Source of the DNA: an uncultured Eubacterium sp.
GTDB lineage: Bacteria > Bacillota > Clostridia > Lachnospirales > Lachnospiraceae
DNA: 44,918 bases
Direction of reading: 5' to 3'
Assembly: GCA_934322085.1 (NCBI GenBank)
Contig: CAKRGF010000022.1
Span: forward strand, 1 to 44,918
Part shown: piece after piece, positions 33,761-41,800 of the stretch
Numbering within the stretch: position 1 is the first letter of the stretch
How the letters are laid out: each line of letters starts with the position of its first letter
Notes under the pieces: model-generated
The model's input: the letters and a program-made list of their open reading frames with translations, nothing else
The model's database searches: none
What the model was told of the DNA's origin: nothing
Program-made: the position numbers and the translations under genes

Positions 33761-34780
33761 ATGACTATTATCGTTACCGGCGGTGCCGGATTTATTGGAA
33801 GCAATTTTATTTTTCATATGTTAAAGAAGTACCCGGACTACCGCATCATCTGTTTAGACTGCTTGACTTATGCGGGAAATCTTTCCACGCTCGCACCTGT
33901 AATGGATAACAAAAATTTTCGTTTTGTAAAAGAGGATATTACAAACCGCGAGGGTGTTTATCGATTATTTGAGGAAGAAAAACCAGACATTGTCGTAAAC
34001 TTTGCCGCAGAAAGCCATGTGGACCGCTCCATTGAAAATCCGGAGGTCTTTTTGGATACCAACATCAAAGGAACTGCCGTTTTAATGGATGCCTGCCGCA
34101 AATATGGCATTACCCGATATCATCAGGTTTCCACTGATGAAGTTTACGGCGATTTACCACTCGACAGACCGGACTTATTTTTCACGGAGGAAACTCCTAT
34201 TCACACGAGCAGTCCTTATAGTTCCTCGAAAGCAGCCGCTGACCTTTTGGTTTTAGCCTACCACCGCACCTACGATTTGCCGGTTACCATCAGCCGCTGC
34301 TCGAACAACTACGGACCTTATCATTTCCCGGAAAAACTGATTCCGCTTATGATTGCCAATGCGTTAAATGACAAACCTCTCCCGGTTTACGGCAAAGGCG
34401 AAAATGTCCGCGACTGGCTCTATGTGGAGGACCACTGCAAGGCCATCGATTTAATTATCCACAAAGGAAGAGTTGGTGAGGTTTATAACATTGGCGGTCA
34501 CAATGAAATGAAAAATATTGACATTGTAAAAATTATATGCAAAGAATTACACAAGCCGGAAAGTCTGATTACCTATGTGACAGACCGTAAAGGACACGAC
34601 ATGCGCTACGCCATCGACCCGACAAAAATACACAACGAACTTGGCTGGCTTCCGGAAACAAAATTTGCCGATGGAATTAAAAAGACCATTCAGTGGTATC
34701 TTGATAACAAAGACTGGTGGGAAGAAATTATTTCCGGTGAATACCAGAATTATTATGAAAAAATGTATGGCAATCGATAG
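33761..34780 (+). CDS. rfbB: dTDP-glucose 4,6-dehydratase
   Basis: Second rhamnose step, converting dTDP-glucose to the 4-keto-6-deoxy sugar with bound NAD. It has 339 residues of extended short-chain dehydrogenase fold: Rossmann GGAGFIGSNF, NFAAESHVDRSI, catalytic HQVSTDEVYGDL (Thr-Asp-Glu) and YSSSKAAAD (Tyr-x3-Lys). The start at 33761 (MTIIVTGG) is chosen over the longer frame for the AAAGGAG upstream, leaving 16 bp to rfbA. Confidence 0.97.
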   Translation: MTIIVTGGAGFIGSNFIFHMLKKYPDYRIICLDCLTYAGNLSTLAPVMDNKNFRFVKEDITNREGVYRLFEEEKPDIVVNFAAESHVDRSIENPEVFLDTNIKGTAVLMDACRKYGITRYHQVSTDEVYGDLPLDRPDLFFTEETPIHTSSPYSSSKAAADLLVLAYHRTYDLPVTISRCSNNYGPYHFPEKLIPLMIANALNDKPLPVYGKGENVRDWLYVEDHCKAIDLIIHKGRVGEVYNIGGHNEMKNIDIVKIICKELHKPESLITYVTDRKGHDMRYAIDPTKIHNELGWLPETKFADGIKKTIQWYLDNKDWWEEIISGEYQNYYEKMYGNR

Positions 34781-34791
34781 GAGGTTTTTCA

Positions 34792-35679
34792 ATGAAAATT
34801 CTTGTCACGGGAGTAAAAGGACAGCTTGGCTTTGATGTCGTAAATGAGTTAGAAAAAAGAGGGCACACTGCCATCGGCGTTGACATTAAAGAAATGGATA
34901 TTACCAATAAGGAAAGTGTAAATACTGTAATCCATGGTGCAAACCCAGACGGCGTGATTCACTGCGCTGCCTGGACTGCAGTGGATGCTGCCGAAGAGGA
35001 AGAAAACAAAGAAAAAGTCATGGCAGTCAATGCATCCGGCACACGCTATATCGCAGAAGTATGCAAAGATTTAACCATCCCTATGATGTATATTTCCACC
35101 GATTATATCTTTGATGGACAAGGCAAAACGCCATGGACACCGGACCAGCAAAATTACGCACCGCTGAATGTATACGGTGCATCAAAACTTGCCGGTGAAC
35201 AAGCAGTAAAAGAACTCCTCTCCGATTATTTTATTGTCCGCATTGCATGGGTTTTTGGCACTCATGGAAACAATTTCATTAAAACCATGTTGAATGTCGG
35301 CAAAACACATGACACACTAACCGTAGTAGATGACCAGATTGGGACGCCAACTTACACCTATGACTTAGCAAGACTTCTTGTTGATATGATAGAAACCAAG
35401 GAATACGGAATTTATCACGCAACAAACGAGGGCGGCTATATCAGCTGGTATGATTTTGCATGCGAAATCTTTCGTCAGACTGCCGCGCTTGGATATGACT
35501 GCTATGATGAAAATCATCTGACTGTAAAACCGGTAACAACCAAAGAATATGGTGTATCGAAAGCAGTCCGTCCTTTCAACAGCAGGCTTGACAAAAGCAA
35601 ACTTACCGCACATGGTTTTGTGCCGCTTCCGGATTGGAAAGATGCACTTAAAAGATACTTAAAACAAACAAATATTTAG
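34792..35679 (+). CDS. rfbD: dTDP-4-dehydrorhamnose reductase
   Basis: Final step of the pathway, NAD(P)H reduction to dTDP-L-rhamnose. It has 295 residues with Rossmann KILVTGVKGQLGFDV, MYISTDYIFDGQGKTPW and catalytic YGASKLAGEQ. IGTPTYTYDLA is also typical of RmlD. AGGAGG precedes the ATG; the gap from rfbB is 11 bases. Confidence 0.96.
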   Translation: MKILVTGVKGQLGFDVVNELEKRGHTAIGVDIKEMDITNKESVNTVIHGANPDGVIHCAAWTAVDAAEEEENKEKVMAVNASGTRYIAEVCKDLTIPMMYISTDYIFDGQGKTPWTPDQQNYAPLNVYGASKLAGEQAVKELLSDYFIVRIAWVFGTHGNNFIKTMLNVGKTHDTLTVVDDQIGTPTYTYDLARLLVDMIETKEYGIYHATNEGGYISWYDFACEIFRQTAALGYDCYDENHLTVKPVTTKEYGVSKAVRPFNSRLDKSKLTAHGFVPLPDWKDALKRYLKQTNI

Positions 35680-35690
35680 GAGGTCTTCTC

Positions 35691-36290
35691 ATGGGACAGA
35701 TACAAGTAGAAAAAAATGTAGGTGGAATCGAGGGACTCTGTGTCATCACACCAACTGTACACGGTGATGACCGCGGATATTTCATGGAAACCTATAACTT
35801 AAATGATATGAAAGAGGCAGGACTTGATTTGGACTTTGTTCAGGATAATCAGTCAAGTTCCGGCAAGGGTGTTTTGCGCGGACTTCATTATCAGAAAAAT
35901 TTTCCACAGGGAAAACTCGTCCGTGTTATCCGCGGCTCAGTATTTGATGTTGCCGTCGATTTACGAAAAGGCAGTGAAACCTATGGCAAATGGTATGGAC
36001 TTGAATTATCAGAGGAAAACAAAAAACAGTTTTATATTCCAAAGGGATTTGCCCATGGTTATCTCGTTCTTAGTGAATGGGCTGAATTTTGTTATAAATG
36101 CACCGACTTCTATCATCCGGGGGATGATGGCGGGCTTGTTTGGAATGACCCTGCAATCGGTATCACATGGCCGGATGTCACAGGGGAATATCCGGGCAAT
36201 GGCTCCTCTTCCGGTTACCGCATGAGTGATGGCACACCGTTAAACATCTTAGAACGCGACGAGAACTGGCCGACACTTGCTAACTTATAA
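35691..36290 (+). CDS. rfbC: dTDP-4-dehydrorhamnose 3,5-epimerase
   Basis: Third step, double epimerisation at C3 and C5 of the keto-sugar. It is a cupin enzyme of 199 residues with QDNQSSSGKGVLRGLHYQ (catalytic His region), FDVAVDLRKGS and GFAHGYLVLSEWAEF. It closes the operon and is followed by a strong bidirectional terminator. AGGAGG lies upstream of the ATG, with 11 bases to rfbD. Confidence 0.96.
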   Translation: MGQIQVEKNVGGIEGLCVITPTVHGDDRGYFMETYNLNDMKEAGLDLDFVQDNQSSSGKGVLRGLHYQKNFPQGKLVRVIRGSVFDVAVDLRKGSETYGKWYGLELSEENKKQFYIPKGFAHGYLVLSEWAEFCYKCTDFYHPGDDGGLVWNDPAIGITWPDVTGEYPGNGSSSGYRMSDGTPLNILERDENWPTLANL

Positions 36291-36294
36291 GAAC

Positions 36295-36339
36295 AAAAAA
36301 GTAGAAATCTTCTCTGACACAAGAAGATTTCTACTTTTT
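36295..36339. terminator. Bidirectional terminator between rfbC and the amino-acid ABC operon
   Basis: AAAAAAGTAGAAATCTTCT pairs with AGAAGATTTCTACTTTTT around an eight-base loop. It has A/T tracts on both sides and lies between two convergent operons. Confidence 0.92.
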
Positions 36340-36362
36340 CTTTATGCAGTCTTATTAAAAAT

Positions 36363-37115
36363 CTATACTAATACTTTTGAAAGAAAATCTTTCAGTCTTG
36401 GATTTTTCGGATGGTTAAAAAATTCCTCCGGCGTAGCTTCCTCTAAAATTTTTCCATCATCAATAAAGATTACCCGGTTTGCCACTTCCTTAGCAAATCC
36501 CATCTCGTGAGTGACAATCACCATCGTCATTCCTTCATCCGCAAGACTCTTCATCAGATCCAAAACTTCACCAACCATCTCCGGGTCCAGTGCACTTGTC
36601 GGTTCATCAAACAAAATCACATCCGGATTCATTGCCAGTGAACGCACAATCGCTACACGCTGTTTTTGTCCACCGGATAAGGTAGAAGGATAAACATCTG
36701 CTTTGTCCTGCATATTGATACGGGCAAGAAGTCCCATCGCCTGCTCGCGAATCTTTTTAACCTCTTCTTTGCGCTTTGCACCGTGCAGTCCCTTGCAGCG
36801 GACATGAACCGGTGCCAGCATAATATTTTCTAACACCGTTTTATTATTAAACAGATTAAAATGCTGGAAAACCATACCCATATGGCGTCGATGTACATTA
36901 ATATCTACATGCGGATCTGCAATATCTACATCATTGAAAATAATCTGCCCGCCTGTAGGGTCCTCCATACAGTTTAAGCATCGAAGAAACGTACTTTTTC
37001 CTGAACCACTTGGTCCGATGACAACCACGATATCTCCCTTGTTGATGGTGATATCAATTCCATTTAATACATCATGACTGCCAAAACTTTTTTTCAAATT
37101 AATTACGTCTATCAC
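36363..37115 (-). CDS. Polar amino-acid ABC transporter, ATP-binding protein
   Basis: A 250-residue ATPase of the GlnQ/HisP type: Walker A GPSGSGKST, signature LSGGQKQRVAIVRSLAM, Walker B VILFDEPTSALDPEMVGEV and switch VTHEMGFA. The start is GTG at 37115, inside the end of the permease gene (17-base overlap) with GGAG upstream. Last gene of a binding protein-permease-ATPase operon. Confidence 0.95.
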   Translation of the reverse strand: MIDVINLKKSFGSHDVLNGIDITINKGDIVVVIGPSGSGKSTFLRCLNCMEDPTGGQIIFNDVDIADPHVDINVHRRHMGMVFQHFNLFNNKTVLENIMLAPVHVRCKGLHGAKRKEEVKKIREQAMGLLARINMQDKADVYPSTLSGGQKQRVAIVRSLAMNPDVILFDEPTSALDPEMVGEVLDLMKSLADEGMTMVIVTHEMGFAKEVANRVIFIDDGKILEEATPEEFFNHPKNPRLKDFLSKVLV

Positions 37116-37809
37116 TTTTTCTCAGGCTCCTTTCCATGCATTTGATTCCGAGTGAAATAAGCAGCACCAGTGCAATGTAAATCACTGCCATCACCAGATA
37201 AGGAACCATAAATTCATAGCTGTTACTGCCAATATAGTTAAATGCCACATAAAGGTCAGCCGCACCAACAAAACTTACAACGGAAGTCTCTTTAATCAAG
37301 GCAATAAACTCATTTCCGAGTGTTGGCAGAATATTTTTTACGGCCTGTGGAATCACAATTTTGCGCATTGTCGTCGCAAAACTAAGTCCCATCGCACGTC
37401 CGGCTTCCATCTGTCCGCCGTCTACGGACAAAATACCGGCACGCATCATTTCTGAAATATAGGCACCACTATTCAAACCAAACACAAGTACAGACACCTG
37501 CACGCCCGTAAGTTTTACTCCGATAATCGGAAGCAATACATAATAGCAGACAAGTAACTGCACTACCATCGGTGTTCCACGGAACAAGCCAACATAAAAA
37601 GAACAAAAACCATTCAAAATTCTTGGCAGTATCTTGTATTTTGGCACAACACGCACAGTCGCAATCAAAATACCTATAATAATACCAATCAAAAGACCAG
37701 CAATCGCAATAATCAATGTATTCTGTAAGCCTTCTATTACCTTCTGATATCCATTCTGCTCAAAGAAAATTTGCTTAAACGCTTCAATTTTTAATCCAAA
37801 ATTATCCAT
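37099..37809 (-). CDS. Polar amino-acid ABC transporter, permease
   Basis: A 236-residue permease of the HisM/GlnP type with about five membrane segments. The family EAA loop is SGAYISEMMRAGILSVDGGQMEAGRAMGLS, and FRGTPMVVQL and NEFIALIKETSVVSFVG are also characteristic. It follows the binding-protein gene after a hairpin that may lower its expression. The substrate class is polar or charged amino acids, by family. Confidence 0.94.
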   Translation of the reverse strand: MDNFGLKIEAFKQIFFEQNGYQKVIEGLQNTLIIAIAGLLIGIIIGILIATVRVVPKYKILPRILNGFCSFYVGLFRGTPMVVQLLVCYYVLLPIIGVKLTGVQVSVLVFGLNSGAYISEMMRAGILSVDGGQMEAGRAMGLSFATTMRKIVIPQAVKNILPTLGNEFIALIKETSVVSFVGAADLYVAFNYIGSNSYEFMVPYLVMAVIYIALVLLISLGIKCMERSLRKSDRRN

Positions 37810-37820
37810 ATCTACCTCGT

Positions 37821-37853
37821 AAAAAGCAGGTCCGTGTAGGTCACGAACCTGCT
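37821..37853 (-). terminator. Attenuating hairpin between binding protein and permease
   Basis: On the minus strand, AGCAGGTTCGTG pairs with CACGGACCTGCT (one mismatch) and is followed by TTTTT, right after the binding-protein stop. It likely allows partial read-through, keeping the binding protein more abundant than the membrane parts. Confidence 0.75.
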
Positions 37854-37858
37854 GACTA

Positions 37859-38743
37859 TTACTGCATTTTGTTAATTGCTTCTGTAATGCACTTAGCAGG
37901 TGCAGAATCGATGACTACATAATTGATGTTACCATTAATCAAATCCTGTACTGCCAAAGAACCATTTTTATAACCGGTTGTGGTTACTTTGTAACCTTCG
38001 AACCCCCAGCTCTTATCGCCTTCGCAGTAGAACTGACCGGTTGTACCGTTCTGTACACCAATCGTTACACTCTTATCTTTTGTTTTCAAAATCTTTTCAA
38101 TTGCTGCCTTATCTTTGCAGTTATCAAACTCTGTGCTGTCACCTTTGACAATCAGTCTCTGTGCTGCATTATAATAAGAATCCGTAAAGTTTACATATTT
38201 CTTTCTGTCTTCTTTAATCGTAAGACCTGTCATGGCAATATCACTCTTATGCTGTCCAACCGACAAGCAGACGGAATCAAATTCCATGTTCTGGATTACC
38301 AGTTCTTTGTTCAATTTTTTTGCAAGTGCTGCCGCAATTTCCATATCAATACCATAGTAGCTGTCGCCCTTCATGTATTCAAATGGCTCAAAAGAAGCAT
38401 TCGTTGCAACCAAAAGCTGGTCTTTCGATGTATCAAGTTTCTCGGATTTTACAGGTGTTGGATTTCCATCACCAAAATATTTGTTACAGATTTCATCAAA
38501 AGTTCCATTATCTTTAATCTCTTTGATAAAATCATTGACCTGTGTCAAAAGTTCCGGTTTGTTTTTATCTACACCAAACGCATACTCTTCACTTGTCAAG
38601 TCTACATCAATTACCTTAACGGCCTGCTGTTTTGTCTGGTTGTCGCTTTTCTTTGCGTCATTTCCGCTATCGGAACTGCCACATCCACATATAGCCACCG
38701 CCGTCATAATTACGGTAAGACCCATTGCTATTAACTTTTTCAT
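37859..38743 (-). CDS. Amino-acid-binding lipoprotein, apparently circularly permuted
   Basis: A 294-residue solute-binding lipoprotein. A signal peptide with lipobox-like ICG-C places the lipidated Cys at 21. Residues ~42-91 (VKVIDVDLTSEEYAFGVDKNKPELL...DFIKEIKDNGTFDEICNKYFG) are what normally ends a family-3 binding protein. The usual N-terminal start, QLLVATNASFEPFEYMKGDSYYGIDMEI, begins only at ~109. The chain stops at NYVVIDSAPAKCITEAINKMQ, exactly where the moved segment would follow. Conserved ligand-lobe motifs (AMTGLTIKEDRKKYVNFTDSYY, GVQNGTTGQ) remain. It has a strong promoter and heads the transporter operon. Confidence 0.92.
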   Translation of the reverse strand: MKKLIAMGLTVIMTAVAICGCGSSDSGNDAKKSDNQTKQQAVKVIDVDLTSEEYAFGVDKNKPELLTQVNDFIKEIKDNGTFDEICNKYFGDGNPTPVKSEKLDTSKDQLLVATNASFEPFEYMKGDSYYGIDMEIAAALAKKLNKELVIQNMEFDSVCLSVGQHKSDIAMTGLTIKEDRKKYVNFTDSYYNAAQRLIVKGDSTEFDNCKDKAAIEKILKTKDKSVTIGVQNGTTGQFYCEGDKSWGFEGYKVTTTGYKNGSLAVQDLINGNINYVVIDSAPAKCITEAINKMQ

Positions 38744-38781
38744 TGTTCATCCTCCTAACATGTTTTCAATATATCCGTGTT

Positions 38782-38810
38782 ATTATACCATGAATGGGAA
38801 ATATTTTCAA
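38782..38810 (-). promoter_or_regulatory. Promoter of the amino-acid ABC operon
   Basis: On the minus strand, TTGAAA (38805-38810) and TATAAT (38782-38787) are separated by 17 bases, between the flagellin stop and the binding-protein start. I see no convincing terminator after the flagellin gene, so read-through from it is possible. Confidence 0.85.
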
Positions 38811-38848
38811 TGTTTGAAAGAGGATTTTTCCTTTTTCCTTTTTCTCTA

Positions 38849-41800
38849 TCACTGTAATAACTGTAAGACACTTTGAACCTGCTGCTTTGACTGTGCCAGA
38901 ACCGCCATACCTGTCTGCTGTAAAATCTGCATTTTGGAATACTCAACCATTTCATCTGCCATGTCTGCATCACGGTCTCTGGATTCCGAAGCCTGCAAGT
39001 TTTCAGCTGTATTATTATTTCCCTTAATTGTATATTCCAGACGATTCTGCCCTGCTCCATAAAGCGAACGCGCCGAATTCAAATAAGCAAGTGCACCATC
39101 CAGGCGGTCCAGTGCCTTATTGGCATATTTGTGTTTGGTAATCGTTATCGAGTTAATGCCCATATTAATTGTACTCATGGAAAAACGTTCCAAGTCCGTC
39201 ATCTGACCAGCATTTGCACCAATTTGAAGCAACAGTTCCGAGGAATAATCCGAACGACCGCCCATTTCGTAAAACAATGCCGCCTTCGCAGAGCCTTGAA
39301 AATTATTAATGGTATGAATTCCTAATTTATTATAGGAAAACATTAAAGAATCCCCCGACTGCTTAGCGGTAATCGGTGCTGTATTTCCATTTTTATCAGG
39401 TGCCGCAAATAACTCATTTAATTTCTGGATTAACCCATCTCTGGTATACTCACCTGCATCAATTGTATATTGATAAGTTACTCCATCCACATCAATTGAA
39501 AACTCATTTTCCTGCGGTTCAATTGTCACTCCATCCGAAATATCTTTTGAACCTGCCAGATAAGCCGGCTCTAATTTTCCTTCCGTCTTATAAAAGATTT
39601 CAAACAAAGCATTTCCCGCAAGACCATCAATCCGATAACTTCCCGGTTCAAGATTAATGTCCTGATTAATATATAAATCGAGTGAATTCTTATCATTCGC
39701 CCCGATGACATTCGTATCAAATTTACCAACATCAACAAGCACCAGATGCTCCGGCAGTCCCTCATTTTTCACTGCTTCATCCAGTTTCCCCTGGATTTGT
39801 TCTATTAACTGAGCAGCCGTATACTCACCAGCATCTAATGTCACAGAAAGTGTATGTACCTGATTATTAATTGTCACATCTAACCGAAGTTCATCATTGA
39901 TGTCCTTTTGTATCTTACTTGTTGTATTTCTTACATCTTTTCGTCCAATAATATATGCTTCTGTAACCGTCTGTTTTCCATCTGTTTTTACCGGTGCCTG
40001 TGAAGATCCCCGTACTGCTGTTCCACGCATAACATATTCGTAAAAACCACCTGAAAAATTTTCCATTTTATAGTCAGCACCATAGTGCGCAGCTTTGAAT
40101 GTAAGTCTATTACCAGATATGCTTACACTGCATTCACCGTTTCCTAATGCAGCATTTAATTTCTCCTGCAGAACATTCTGCAATTCTGCCTGTGTATAAT
40201 CTCTTTCATCCAAAGAAAAATCCACCGTTTTTACTCCAGAAGGTGTCTGAAATTCAAAGTACAAATTTTTATTATAATCCTGTATTTTGATTGTTGACGG
40301 AAGATCAGCATTCGTCTTAATCTGGTGGTAAACCGTAGTCACTTTTCCCTCTTTCAACGTTGGATTTATCTTCTTAATAGTTTCTTTCGGTTTACAAAAT
40401 GGTGAATCCTTCACTGGTTTCACTGATAATGTATAATTTCCATTTCCACCTTCGCCAGTAAGAACGAGGCGTCCCTGTGAGTCAAAAGACGCTTTTACAT
40501 CCGGAGTTTTTACCGTTGTCTCTCCAAACATCGCTTTTGCTGCACTGCTGCTTATCGAATTTCCAACACGCAGAGACACTTCTTTTCCAACATCTTTCGA
40601 TGTAAAGGTAAGAGAACCAGACGAATTCAATGACACTGTTACCTCACCCTGATATAACTCATTAAGTTTGTCCACAAGCTGCGCCTTCGTATACTCTCCC
40701 GTAGGAATTACTGCACATAAATCATTTGGCACACCATTTTTTGTCAAGCGGACCCGAAATTCATTTGATGTATCCGTAATAGTTATTGGTTGCTTTAATG
40801 GCGTTTTTAAAGAAGCAACCGCAGGTTCCTTTTTCACCAATTGGCCAAACATAGCAGATACACTGTCACCGCCCTGCGTCGTACTATAACGGATGCTGGC
40901 TCCATTCCCCTTTTCATTGGTTGTCAGACAAAGTCCACTTCCATTTAATGAAGCTGTGACTCCAATTCCATTCTGTTTCAATTTATTATTTAATTGTTTG
41001 ATAAAATCACTTCGTATATAATTACCGGCATCCAAAGAAATCGTTGTCGTCTTTCCATCAACCATCAACGTAAAAGAAGAATTGGTTCCATCTATGGATA
41101 TACGGTCTAACAGTGGCTGCGTCGTAATGGAAGCTGGTGTCTTGGTTACACTGATACTGTCCAAAAAAGTAGAATTATCCGCACTAAATGCCATCTGAAC
41201 ATTGCTTCCCATCTGCACCGTAGAGAAAACTAGTTTTCCACTGTCCGTTGTAACCTTTACCCGGTCAGACTCTCTTGTAACATCCATCAGTTTGTTTTCA
41301 AGAGCACGCGCTAACTCGTCCGGTGTATACGTTCCTTCATCCAGAGCAATTGTATAAGAATTGCCATTTACTTCAATCGTCATCTGATTATTCGCACTGG
41401 TAATGGTTGTTTTTGCTTCTAACGCAACCGGAACTGTATAAGACGCAGGTTTACCGTTAATAATTGCTGTTCCTCCCTGTCCCGTATTACCGGAACCCGT
41501 TGCCTTGCAGTCAATTTTCGTGCGGTTCTCTTTCCCTGTTTCCGAATAAGTCGCATTCTTATCATCTGTTTTTCCCTGACCATAACCGGAAAATGAATTT
41601 GTAGTTGTCGTCGTTTTTCCTTTTAACTGATTTGTGATTTCTTCTGCCAGCTGGTCTTTCGTATAACTTCCTGCCGGAATTGTAACAGTTCTTGTTTCCC
41701 CTCCGACTGATACATTCATCTGATTATTGGATCCGTCTATCTGAATTGGCTCCTGCATCGTATCTAAAGTAATGGACGGCGAACTGCCTGATGATGACAC

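Noticed and set aside
37859..38743. Binding protein read as simply truncated at its C terminus.
   Set aside because: The missing closing segment is present near the N terminus in full, so permutation fits better than truncation.
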